From NCBI RefSeq assembly GCF_026262505.1, contig NC_067208.1, positions 18,981,962 through 19,045,961 of the forward strand: a DNA stretch of 64,000 nucleotides. Direction: 5' to 3'. Shown here one piece after another: positions 29,153-37,715 of this stretch. The notes below the pieces were generated by a model. The model made no database searches. It saw nothing but the letters and a program-made list of their open reading frames with translations, and had not been told where the DNA came from. Each line of letters opens with the position of its first letter. The first letter of the stretch is position 1. A program made the position numbers and the translations under genes. Source of the stretch: Trichomonas vaginalis G3. Taxonomy: Eukaryota; Parabasalia; Trichomonadida; Trichomonadidae.

Positions 29153-30067
29153 ATGTTAGCAACAACAGCACCAAACTCGTTAGTCATGAACCCAACATCT
29201 ATGTTAGTAGAGATGAAAAGCTTCATTCCTTCTTCATATACTTTCGAAACAGAAATCCAGAAGATAAAGCAAGAACTTCTCCAAGGAGATTTAGACTGTA
29301 GTGCGAAAGATGAAACAAATGAACAATATCTTTATGAAATGCAGGATATTATTGAACATCTACCTAAACTTCCTGAAATACAACAACAAAAGCTTACTAT
29401 TCCAGAATTCGATGAAATAGAAGTGAAACCAACTGACTCAGTAGAAACCAAGAAGTTCATACGTAAGGTAAACTATGAGTTTCTTGGATTTCATTGCAAC
29501 CACAAAGTCATGGACAAAGACTGCGATATGGTATATAAGAATGTTTCTGACATATACAAATCTGAAGAATTTAAGACCTACGACAACTTTGTTTCGTTAG
29601 TTGCAAAATGTGTATGGCAGATAAGAGATAAAGATAAAAGAGGTAAAGTATGGAACGAACAGATAAAACCAGCAACTTTTGAGTTAAAGAAAACCATTGA
29701 CGCCTTAGTTGTTCTAGCTGGTTTTATTTCAATGTACAATGCTAAAATGAACCCACAATGTTCAAAATGTAAAGCAGCAATGAGGAAATATAACTACTCC
29801 GTCAAAGAGATAGAAAGAATGAGAAACGACTATGCAGATTTAAAGAAAGAAGCAGAGAAACCAGCAGAAGATAAAATGGACATGTTGACATTTCTAAACA
29901 AAAACTATCCAACAGCTGACGATTTCCTTCTTTCAGATGTCAAGAAGAAATATAAAGAAACCTTCGGCATTGTGAAAACTTTTGACATACTGACAGAAGA
30001 AATAGAAGCTACAAAACTGTTTAGAATTTCAAATATACATCGTACAATTCATGTAAAACGTTTGTGA
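29153..30067 (+). CDS. Unknown 304-residue Maverick protein in the KilA-N gene group
   Basis: Starts MLATTAPNSL after an ATTTTTTATTTTTATTGTAAGAAC promoter, the same class as the KilA-N genes. Mostly helical and charged. There is a possible metal site NPQCSKCKAAMRKYN (about 202-216) and a region FHCNHKVMDKDCD (about 119-131) with more Cys/His. The C-terminal 60 residues (MLTFLNKNYPTADDFLLSDVKKKYKETFG) look like a winged-helix/HTH segment. No family is recognised; a DNA-binding regulator would fit its neighbours. It is bracketed by box 2 palindromes at 29036 and 30098. Confidence 0.7.
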   Translation: MLATTAPNSLVMNPTSMLVEMKSFIPSSYTFETEIQKIKQELLQGDLDCSAKDETNEQYLYEMQDIIEHLPKLPEIQQQKLTIPEFDEIEVKPTDSVETKKFIRKVNYEFLGFHCNHKVMDKDCDMVYKNVSDIYKSEEFKTYDNFVSLVAKCVWQIRDKDKRGKVWNEQIKPATFELKKTIDALVVLAGFISMYNAKMNPQCSKCKAAMRKYNYSVKEIERMRNDYADLKKEAEKPAEDKMDMLTFLNKNYPTADDFLLSDVKKKYKETFGIVKTFDILTEEIEATKLFRISNIHRTIHVKRL

Positions 30068-30228
30068 AAAAGAGGTGAGAAAAGAGGTGAGAAAACAGGT
30101 GAGATCTCACCACTTCACCTAAAATATATTTTTGCTGAGTAAAAATGACCAAATTTCATTATATAACTGTTATGAGTGACGAAGAGAACTTTGACACTTC
30201 GTAAAAAAAACATATACGAAGAAATCTA

Positions 30229-30319
30229 TTTCCTGTGTTGTTGTCAAAATGTCATGTTGTCACACTTTTTCAGAGAAGTTCATTTGACCGAGGGACCGAG
30301 GGACCGAGGGACCTGGTGA
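30229..30319 (-). repeat. Dispersed box 1, B-type, reverse orientation
   Basis: TGTTGTCAAAATGTCATGTTGTCACAC, AGAGAAGTT, then CGAGGGACC three times and TGGTGAGATCT. It is the mirror of the copy at 27678, so the gene 29153-30067 and the hairpin block lie between facing boxes. Confidence 0.85.
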
Positions 30320-30379
30320 GATCTAAAATATATTTTTGCTGAAAAAAATGACCAAATTTCATGAATTTCCTCATATGTT

Positions 30380-30640
30380 TGCTACCCCGAGAAAAACCGG
30401 GGTAGAGATTCCATTCGAAAATCGTAAAAAAACTCTATGAAAATCGTGAAAAATTGCGACCCGCGGAAAACCGAGGGTCGAGATTCCATTCGAAAATCGT
30501 AAAAAAACTCTATGAAAATCGTGAAAAAATGCGACCCCGACTTTTACAGGGGTCGCCTAAAACTCATGAAAATCGTGAAAAAATGCGAGTGGGAGAAAAA
30601 CCCTGGTCGCCAAAACTCTATGAAAATCGTAAAAAAACTC
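30380..30640. repeat. Array of four hairpins with GAAAATCGTGAAAAA spacers
   Basis: Stems at about 30382 (CTACCCCG/CGGGGTAG), 30456 (CGACCC/GGGTCG), 30530 (GCGACCCC/GGGGTCGC) and 30586 (GCGA..GGG/CCC..TCGC), separated by CTATGAAAATCGTGAAAAA. The stem bases change in matched pairs. The same kind of segment occurs once inside the KilA-N gene at about 31660 (GCGACCGGTAGAAAACCGCG). Non-coding here. Confidence 0.75.
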
Positions 30641-30734
30641 TATGAAATCATATCTTTTATACAAGATAGAAAAAATAAAATTAACGCTAGTTTTTTTAAA
30701 ATATTTTTTTTTATTTTGTATGTAAGAACAGGAA

Positions 30735-31349
30735 ATGACAAGCACTGAGTTTGAAACAGTTAGAAAGATAGACAATGAGACCAAGGTGGTTAGAATAGGT
30801 GATTTAAACGTAAGATACTCAAAGAAATACAAAAAATATTCTTTGTCAGACATTTTAACACTATCTGAAGGAAAGAAAGCACACGACTGGGTTAAAAATG
30901 CTTCAACTCAGAAAATTTTGACAAAAAATCCTGAGCTTATGATATCAGTAAGATTCTATGGAACAAGAGCATATCTTATAGACAAAAGTCTTATACCAGT
31001 AGTTTTGTTCTGGATTGACCCAGTTGTTGGATATAATTTCATAACATATGGTTCATTCGATACGGAACGTTGCTGTGAAGGCTTACTTTACATCGTTCAG
31101 AAACCGAAGGACTTCAATACAAAGAGATATAAGATAGGAAGAACATTTAATATAACTCAAAGATATGACAGTATAGTCAATAGAGTTAAGGTTGCGTTTG
31201 TTAACGATATGAGAGCTGCTGAAACAGAACTACTTGAAAAGTTTGAGAAAATGTATGGTGCTCCCACGAGAGGTAAAGAAACGTTTGAAGTAGATGAGAT
31301 CGACAAAGCTATAAAAGTATTTGACGAAGTTGCTGAAAAATACATGTAA
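30735..31349 (+). CDS. KilA-N + GIY-YIG (T5orf172-like) protein
   Basis: 204 residues, intact. N-terminal part (VVRIGDLNVRYSKKYKKYSLSD...AHDWVKNASTQKILTKNPEL) is KilA-N/MSV199-like. The C-terminal part from about 115 (GLLYIVQKPKDF...RYKIGRTFNITQRYDS) matches the T5orf172/GIY-YIG domain seen joined to KilA-N in large DNA viruses. These proteins may cut or bind DNA; the catalytic Arg of IGRT is present. The promoter is TTTTATTTTGTATGTAAGAACA, shared with 31438 and 62008. A chimeric, shortened relative is at 62008-62346. Confidence 0.85.
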   Translation: MTSTEFETVRKIDNETKVVRIGDLNVRYSKKYKKYSLSDILTLSEGKKAHDWVKNASTQKILTKNPELMISVRFYGTRAYLIDKSLIPVVLFWIDPVVGYNFITYGSFDTERCCEGLLYIVQKPKDFNTKRYKIGRTFNITQRYDSIVNRVKVAFVNDMRAAETELLEKFEKMYGAPTRGKETFEVDEIDKAIKVFDEVAEKYM

Positions 31350-31437
31350 AGCGTTTATTTTTGGTCTTTTATACAAGATAGAAAATAACGCTAATTTTAT
31401 TTTTTTTTATTTTTTTATTTTGTATGTAAGAACAGAA

Positions 31438-32244
31438 ATGTCAACATCAGAGAAGACAACAACTGCTATCGTTCATGAAGATATAAATGAAGAATACGAG
31501 TGGGTTCAGTATAACAAACAGTTACGTCTCATTCGTTCGGTCAAAGATGACATGTACCAAATGCAAAGTATTTTGAATGCTCTTCGTTCTACAAAGCAAG
31601 CATACCATTGGTTTGAAAACCAACAGACAAAAGAACTTTTAGAAGAATTTCCTCATATGTTTGCGACCGGTAGAAAACCGCGGGTCGAGATTCCGTACGA
31701 AAATCGTCAAAATTTGCCAAATGGTTTGAGAGGTTGGTATGTACATAGACTTCTTGTAAATGCTGTTGCAATGTGGGCTTCACCTCGTTACGCTTGTTAT
31801 ATTTTCATGATGTTAGATGAAATTCATAGACAAGAACGTGAAGAGCTAGAGAACAAGCTTGAAGCAAAAGACAAAAACATACAGAAAAGAATACCACGTT
31901 CGGTACCAAAAGGAAAGGAAAAGAACTATAAGTATATGATTTACACTGAAGAGATGGAAAATGAAGAAGACAGAGATATGGTTATTTTGCATTTAGTCAG
32001 AAGAAACAACAAAAGCTTTTACGACCTTGCTAAGATTTACAAATCTGACAGAAATTGGTTCTATCGCGAAAACTTACCGATTTCAATGACACCAAATGAA
32101 GATGTTAAACAGATAGTTCAAGATACGTTACCTCAAACACACTATGATATGAAAGGTTGTACAATACTTACATTCAAAGAAGATTTACCGCTACTGAAGG
32201 AAAAGATAACAGAGTATTTTGACAACTTCAAAGAGGAAGAGTAA
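31438..32244 (+). CDS. KilA-N domain protein (268 residues)
   Basis: Start 31438 (MSTSEKTTTA) is chosen because the GTAAGAACA promoter box ends 4 bases before it; an in-frame upstream ATG lies in the promoter. The core is LRSTKQAYHWFENQQTKELL and GLRGWYVHRLLVNAVAMWASPRYACYIFMMLDEI, which is KilA-N. It is followed by a charged linker and a C-terminal domain (RNNKSFYDLAKIYKSDRNWFYRENLP) like the DUF3627-type tails of viral KilA-N proteins. A hairpin-forming stretch at about 31660 encodes ATGRKPRVE. Probably a DNA-binding regulator. Confidence 0.85.
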   Translation: MSTSEKTTTAIVHEDINEEYEWVQYNKQLRLIRSVKDDMYQMQSILNALRSTKQAYHWFENQQTKELLEEFPHMFATGRKPRVEIPYENRQNLPNGLRGWYVHRLLVNAVAMWASPRYACYIFMMLDEIHRQEREELENKLEAKDKNIQKRIPRSVPKGKEKNYKYMIYTEEMENEEDRDMVILHLVRRNNKSFYDLAKIYKSDRNWFYRENLPISMTPNEDVKQIVQDTLPQTHYDMKGCTILTFKEDLPLLKEKITEYFDNFKEEE

Positions 32245-32338
32245 ATGAACCATATATTTTTCAAGCTTGACACCAAAGATGGCTCAGGTAGCTCTATAAT
32301 GTAAATTGCCTCATCTGCTGGGTCTATGTCGGTCATTG

Positions 32339-32708
32339 TTTCAAGACAAGTCTTTTACTTTTTCAAGACAAGTCTTTTACTTTTTCAAGACAAGTCTTTT
32401 ACTTTTTCAAGACAAGTCTTTTACTTTTTCAAGACAAGTCTTTTACTTTTTCAAGACAAGACCCGTTATTTTTCAAGAAATTTTTTGGTGTAAAGTTCTC
32501 AAATTTGAGAACAGTGGTCTTGATTGAAGACGATACCCGTACTTTTTCAAGACAAGTCTTTTACTTTTTCAAGACAAGTCTTTTACTTTTTCAAGACAAG
32601 TCTTTTACTTTTTCAAGACAAGTCTTTTACTTTTTCAAGACAAGTCTTTTATTGTTTCAAGACAAGTCTTTTACTTTTTCAAGACAAGTCTTTTATTGTT
32701 TCAAGACA
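32339..32708. repeat. 22-bp palindromic repeat arrays flanking an 18-bp palindrome
   Basis: Unit CAAGACAAGTCTTTTACTTTTT, period 22 bp, about 5.7 copies at 32339-32465 and about 7.7 copies at 32540-32708. Each unit holds AAGAC-AA-GTCTT. The spacer carries GTTCTCAAATTTGAGAAC at 32495-32512. Non-coding; the open frames across it are repeat artefacts. Confidence 0.9.
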
Positions 32709-32783
32709 ATGTCCGACGTACCACCAACCGAGTCCATTCCAAAGCCAGAAGAACCGACAGCCCCAGCACCACAAGCAGACTAA
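32709..32783 (+). CDS. Possible 24-residue peptide
   Basis: MSDVPPTESIPKPEEPTAPAPQAD begins right at the end of the 22-bp array. Acidic, proline-rich and tail-like. No copy exists elsewhere in the window to test it. It may be the remnant of a longer gene. Low confidence. Confidence 0.3.
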   Translation: MSDVPPTESIPKPEEPTAPAPQAD

Positions 32784-32800
32784 GACTAACACTTACATTT

Positions 32801-33675
32801 TTACGCTTGACTTTTTACAATTTGAACTTTGTTCGCGTAGATGTGAATTCTGAAAGAAGTATGAGGGTCTTGTATGACTTTGTACTTCTCCCATAGTTCA
32901 TGTCTGTCAAACTTACCTGCCATGGACTCTTTCATAAGTTCCATGAAATCGTCTTCGGACAATCCGGGGAAAAGTATGATATCAGTAAGTATTCTCTTTA
33001 CATCCTTACTTAAACTCTTGGCTGTCTGTACACAAATGACAACTGAAATGTTAAAGTGTCTGAGCTTCTTAAGAATTCGACACATGTCTTGTTCTCTATT
33101 CTTTAACAAAGGATGAGAAGCAAAGTCATCTAAGATAAGAAGACATCTGTGAGGGTAAGTCTTCCAATCGTAAGATTGCAATTTCTTCGAAATGTATTCT
33201 ATCTCTTTCTGTTTGTTTCTGAAGTGTTTCTTCTCTAATATTCTCTGCATTTCCTCATTTGGGTCTTTAAACTTCGAGTTTATTACTCATTTATAGCATT
33301 GTACTTCAAAACTCTTCTTTGGTACTTCTTTATCCAATCTAACAACTCAGAGTCTTTTATACATACTAACTTAGACTTTTTTATAATATCTTTGAACGAA
33401 TTGACGGTTTGGTCAAATTGACCAGAAGTACTACAAATGACTACTAACTCATAGAATGGGTTCTTCTCATCTAGTTCTTGTTGTTGTGCAGCCATTTTAA
33501 GATAAGTGAAAGTCTTACCCGACCCAGGCGGTGCGATTAGACCTGTTATACCATTCTGAGCAAATAAGAACTTGTCATGTATGGGTTTTATCTGAGCATT
33601 TTCCAACTTCCTCTTGTTCTTGTTTAAAACATTCTCAAATTTCTTGTCAATGTCAGCAAACTTTTTTTCTAACAT
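32801..33675 (-). pseudogene. FtsK/A32-type genome-packaging ATPase, one frameshift (B)
   Basis: Start at 33675 (MLEKKFADIDKK), fitting the short divergent promoter shared with the gene at 33712. Walker A is GLIAPPGSGKT; Walker B is HRCLLILDDFAS. The two open pieces (33283 upward and 32801-33250) join by a single-base change at about 33280, placed by comparison with the intact ATPase in C (58522-59409): KYNAINE here, KYYAIVEF there. Family members pump DNA into capsids in Polintons and NCLDVs. The final third (RILTDIILFPGLSEDDF...) is conserved between B and C. Confidence 0.9.
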
Positions 33676-33711
33676 ATTTTTAGAAAAATTAAAAATTTTA
33701 TCTTTTAGGAA

Positions 33712-34161
33712 ATGTCTAGCGATTTCGCTATCTATATTCGAGACAAGCTTTTCGACAGCAAAACATCTGTCGACCATAAAATCTTACATAGTGTAAACAA
33801 GAAAGGTGAATTTGTTCTAAAGTTCTGTTTCTGGGAATATGACAAGAACCATAAAACCTTAAGCAGAGAAGTCTTAAAATTTGTCAATGACAGACTTGTT
33901 GACAGAGATGACGCCTCTTGGAGAGATGAAGTCCAACAAAACTTCTTAGAATGCAAAGAAGACACATGCGCTGTTCTTGAAAATGAAATAGAAAACAGAA
34001 TAGAAGAGCTATTAAATGACAAAGCACTTTTACAAAAATATGGTTCTGAGAAGTTTGACATAACTCCACCAGAGAAGAAGAAGAAGAGAGAAAAGAAGGA
34101 AGGGAGAGTAGAAGAAGAGAAGAAAGAACCAGAGCCAGAGAAGGGGAGATATGACATGTAA
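33712..34161 (+). CDS. Unknown 149-residue protein with a charged tail
   Basis: Intact frame MSSDFAIYIRDKLFDSK... with an alpha/beta N-terminal 100 residues, then helix and a highly charged C-terminus (EKKKKREKKEGRVEEEKKEPEPEK). It shares a 36-bp divergent promoter region with the packaging ATPase. There is no equivalent in the C part of the window. No family recognised. Confidence 0.65.
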   Translation: MSSDFAIYIRDKLFDSKTSVDHKILHSVNKKGEFVLKFCFWEYDKNHKTLSREVLKFVNDRLVDRDDASWRDEVQQNFLECKEDTCAVLENEIENRIEELLNDKALLQKYGSEKFDITPPEKKKKREKKEGRVEEEKKEPEPEKGRYDM

Positions 34162-34177
34162 AAATAAAATTTTATTT

Positions 34178-34597
34178 TTAGAACATTTCTGGGTCAATGT
34201 CAATGTTCTCTTCCTCTTTAGGAGCAAACACTGGCTTAGACTCTAAAATCTTTTTACCCAATTTACCTTGAACTTCAACTATCTTAGACTCATAATATTC
34301 ATAGTCGTCTGCTTTCTTTGGTTCATAAGGTATAACAAGTTTGTATGCTTTGCCTTCTTTAAGGTTTGAGAACCTTCTGTCAAAACTTTCTTTGACTGTT
34401 AACAAACCTTCTATGTCTAAGTCTTCAAATTTCGCACCATTTTTAGTCACAATAGCAAACTTAACTGGTTCGATGTTCCAAACTTTGTCAAATGAAGACT
34501 TTTCAAAATGGTAGAAGTAAACATTCAAATATGTGAATGGGTCTAGTTCTTCTTTAAGTCCTGACATGTACTTGTTGACTGAGATGAATTTCGTCAT
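34178..34597 (-). CDS. Candidate single-stranded DNA-binding protein (139 residues)
   Basis: Beta-rich body (YLNVYFYHFEKSSFDKVW, PVKFAIVTKNGAKF, KAYKLVIPYEPKK) followed by a disordered linker and an acidic end EEENIDIDPEMF. An OB-like body with an acidic tail ending in a hydrophobic/aromatic residue is the layout of bacterial SSB and T7-type gp2.5. It lies next to the helicase gene, same strand, upstream of which it would be co-expressed. The C protein at 62871 ends similarly (EEIDPEAL) and is next to PolB. The assignment rests on layout only. Confidence 0.5.
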   Translation of the reverse strand: MTKFISVNKYMSGLKEELDPFTYLNVYFYHFEKSSFDKVWNIEPVKFAIVTKNGAKFEDLDIEGLLTVKESFDRRFSNLKEGKAYKLVIPYEPKKADDYEYYESKIVEVQGKLGKKILESKPVFAPKEEENIDIDPEMF

Positions 34598-34633
34598 CTT
34601 TTCTATCGGATAAAAAAATATTTTTTTTAAAAT

Positions 34634-35861
34634 TTACTCAGAAAAATTTTTCTTTGTATATACACCATTCTGTACGTCTAAAAGACTTTTGACATTTGCC
34701 AAGAATGTTCGTTTAGACGCTGTCATATAACCATACTCTTGCAATACTGTTTATACGAATCGTACAATGACCTTTCATCTAAACACTCAAAGTCAGTTTC
34801 ATCTATGAACAGTTCATATACACTCTTGTTTGCTTCTAACAATGTTTGTCTCTCTTCGGTATGTGGAATTTGTCTTGGATTGAACTTAGAAATATCTAAT
34901 GTCATGAAATATGAGAACAAGTGGTTGTAAAAGTTAGTGTCAAAGTTTCTGCTAAGTCGTCAAAATATTCTGTATCTTGCATATGAGCTTCTGACGTTCT
35001 GACAACTACATATCTTCTGTCAGAACTTTCTAACTTCATCGGAACGGCGTTGTTTGAAACCATGACGAAGTTTGCAACATTTTCACAAACTCTTTGGTCT
35101 CTATACTTTCTTTCAACAACTCCAACTTTGTCTGTTATAAGACTCTTCAAAGCATCGAGTTCAAAACTTTTGTTGTATCTATACTTTGAAGTTCGTTACA
35201 TACTATAAGTTTCATATTCTCTATTGAGGAGTTAAATTTACCGCAGATTTTCTAAGTTTGTCATATTAGGGTTCGAATAGCCTTCTAACAGTTTGCACAA
35301 AATATCTGTAAAGAAAGTGTTCTTACCTGTTCCTTGTTTTCCAATTATAATGAGAGCAGTTTCATTTTTAGCACTTGGATGTTGTAAGATGTTTGCAAAC
35401 CAACATAAGATATACTCATAGACTCTTTCGTTTCCATTGCATATAATTTCTTTGACATGGTCTAACCAAGCTTCTATAATATTTTCTTTCCATTCTACTT
35501 GTTCGTATTTATATCCAGTGAAGATAGAATAGAAGTTTGGAGATGGTGTATAAACTTTATACCACGAACTGAAAAATCTTCTAACTTTGACAATAAGATA
35601 TCCCAAGCATCTAACATCTTCATGCCAACTTGTACGACTTTTATTTTCTTAAGTTTCTGTTTACATTCTTGTTCTGAAACTATTGTCGCTTTGGTTTGTT
35701 AAAGACTACATCCCATTCTTTCATGACATAACATTCTGGGGCAGAGTCGACATAAATGACTAAACGTTTCAAATTCTCGACTGCTTTGTTATAGTCTCTA
35801 AATGGACACATATTTCTGAACGCTTGGAAGTCATAAAAATCTGAACATCTATTCTGTACAT
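34634..35861 (-). pseudogene. SF3 helicase (D5-like), frameshifted (B)
   Basis: Pieces carry FTGYKYEQVEW, Walker A ALIIIGKQGTGKNTFF, a B motif region (LIVCNELQS), and the SF3 C motif region FVMVSNNAVPMKLESSDRRYVVV. Frames change just after the start, near 35600-35700, 35240, 35160, 34920 and 34740. The last codons (YTKKNFSE) end at 34634. It aligns to the helicase half of the intact protein at 49550-51862, but no Prim-Pol half is present, so B encodes a shorter helicase. It would unwind DNA for PolB. Confidence 0.88.
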
Positions 35862-35889
35862 TTTTTATAAAAATAAAAAAAATATTTTT

Positions 35890-36695
35890 TTATTCTTGAG
35901 CTTGTTGTTGCATTTGTTCCATTTGTTGCATTTGTTGTTCTTGAGCTATTTGTTGTTGAAGTTGTTCTTGTAGTACAATACTTTCACCAGTTGCATCTTC
36001 CAATTCGAAACTTTCTGCCGTCATTGACAAATACATAGGACATAAAAGTTTTACAGGAACAAAGTTTGCGTCAACTAAGGTTAAGTTTATGTTTGCTAAA
36101 GTGTTTGAGTTTACTAAAGCTGAAAACTCTGCATTCGAATGAACAATAGGCAACCAGCAGAGAAAGTGTTGTTTATACGCATGAGTATCTTTTGGTCATA
36201 GTAGTTTCTGTCGACATTCGAATAGCACTTTGAACCTAAGTTTGAAAACAATATATAAAATAGGTGTACTTAAAGTCAATGGAACAGACATTCCTTGTAT
36301 GACACCTTTTCCTGTTATAGGAAACTGTTGGTAGTAAAAACCAGATATAAGTTTTGTATTATAGCTCATATCGTTTATAGTAAACTCAGTCGGACATCCA
36401 AACATAATGAAACCTGCTCTAGTTGCAGCACATGTTACATCCGTCCTTAAAGTATTAAATAAGTCAACAAAACCTGTTGGTGGTATATCTGAGTAAGTAT
36501 CTTCAAAGGAGTATTTTTACCATTCACAACAATAAAATCTTCTGGTGTCAAAAGAGCAAAACAGGCTTTAGTCGTCATCGTGTTTAAGGTCAGTTTACAA
36601 TATCGTCCTTGAGGACTTTGTAAGTTTGTTGTTATAGAATTATATGACTCAGGGTTTTTAGTCGTAATAGTATAAACCACTATGTCTTCTGCCAT
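35890..36695 (-). pseudogene. Candidate minor capsid (penton-type) protein, frameshifted
   Basis: Begins MAEDIVVYTITTKNPESYNSI at 36695. The frame changes near 36450 and near 36200, and the last piece ends in a glutamine-rich tail at 35890. The block LANINLTLVDANFVPVKLLCPMYLSMT resembles the C-terminal strands of the intact C protein at 56466-57230 (MQFRLVDFQGEPVELKAPVRMTVEV). Both lie beside the same CCG-motif gene. The single jelly-roll/penton assignment follows from Polinton gene order and beta content; it is an inference. Confidence 0.65.
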
Positions 36696-36699
36696 TTAC

Positions 36700-37278
36700 T
36701 TAGCAACTAAATTTTAATGAAATGTTGTGGTCGTCAAATATTTTTATAACGTCTGGGAAACTATATTTTAAGTTCAACGTTTCACCTCCTTTCATAACGT
36801 ATATCTTGTCAATGACATTGTATGAAACACCACAGCAAGCAATGTCGGGTTCTATTTCTTTGATGTTTATATCGTCTGCCTCTGTCAAAAGTTTCAATAG
36901 TTCTTTCAAAATTTCATGAGGTGCAATGACATATGAGTTCACTTTTACAGGGTTGTGCTCAACCAAGTTTAACATTATACCCAAAGCTTGACAAATCTTC
37001 TCCTGAGTTTTAAGTTTGTCTTTAAGTTGTTGGTAGTCATTTCGAATATCTGCAACAGAACTTAAGTCTCTGCTAACTTCAGGGTATGTTGGTTCTTTTA
37101 CAGGAACTATTGTTATACCATCTTCGTCTTCGTATGGTTTCCCCACTTCAACATCTCTGTCTTTGACATTGACAACAACACTTTGACTGTTTGTTTGAGT
37201 TGGTGAATTTAACTTCACATCTGCCATCGCCATTAAACCTTTTGAAACACTTACGCTTCTATTTTTCGGAAATGACAT
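36700..37278 (-). CDS. Conserved CCG-motif protein next to capsid genes
   Basis: 192 residues from ATG 37278 (MSFPKNRSVSVSKG), preceded by a TTTTTATTCTAAGTAAA box. Disordered N-terminal 60 residues, then a helical region (RNDYQQLKDKLKTQEKICQALGIML), then IEPDIACCGVSYNVIDKIYVMKGG...LNLKYSFPDVI. The last block is shared with the C protein at 57484-58098 (LDPEIECCGQ...VEFKYKYSNEY), and in both elements the gene adjoins the minor-capsid candidate. Probably a virion or assembly protein conserved between two divergent Maverick lineages. No named family is recognised. Confidence 0.75.
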   Translation of the reverse strand: MSFPKNRSVSVSKGLMAMADVKLNSPTQTNSQSVVVNVKDRDVEVGKPYEDEDGITIVPVKEPTYPEVSRDLSSVADIRNDYQQLKDKLKTQEKICQALGIMLNLVEHNPVKVNSYVIAPHEILKELLKLLTEADDINIKEIEPDIACCGVSYNVIDKIYVMKGGETLNLKYSFPDVIKIFDDHNISLKFSC

Positions 37279-37296
37279 TTTACTTAGAATAAAAAG

Positions 37297-37715
37297 ATGG
37301 ACGTATTTGAGTATCTCTTCGAATTGAAGCAAACAAAGTTTACACACACAAACAATACAAGTTCATTGACAGAATAGTTCTTTATACAAACAATGGTAAA
37401 TGTTATAGAATAGCAGTCTTTGCTGAACCAAAATATTTTCATAAAGCAAAGAAAGTTGGTATAACCGAGATGGTGAAAGTTCTTGACGTTGACAAAAATA
37501 TAACAACAAAACTGACCGATATTTCTAAAGGTAAGTTTATAATACAATATTATATCAAAACTGGCGTACTGTCAATATTTGACGGAGAGAAGTCAGTTCA
37601 AGAACAACTTACTGACCTGCTGCCAAAATCTGCTCGATGGAAGCTGTCGTTATACCAATCTGAGGAGCCCCAGCAGGTTTCATCGAACGAATTTTCAAAA
37701 GAGCATCTTCCGTGA
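37297..37715 (+). pseudogene. Small unknown gene, frameshifted, overlapping MCP end
   Basis: MDVFEYLFELKQ starts at 37297, 18 bp from the divergent gene at 37278. The frame is lost within about 70 bases, and the rest (IDRIVLYTNNGKCYRIAVFAEPKY...VKVLDVDKNITTKL...EKSVQEQLTDLL) continues in another frame. It resembles in size and position the small protein at 57191-57433 of C. The 3' end runs into the convergent capsid gene, so the true end is uncertain. No cysteine-protease motif could be identified in it. Confidence 0.5.

Noticed and set aside
32339-32708. CRISPR-like array
   Set aside because: Repeats are head to tail with no spacers, in eukaryotic mobile DNA.
37297-37715. Maverick cysteine protease
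   Set aside because: No His-Asn-Gln-Cys arrangement seen; too short. No convincing protease was found anywhere in the window.
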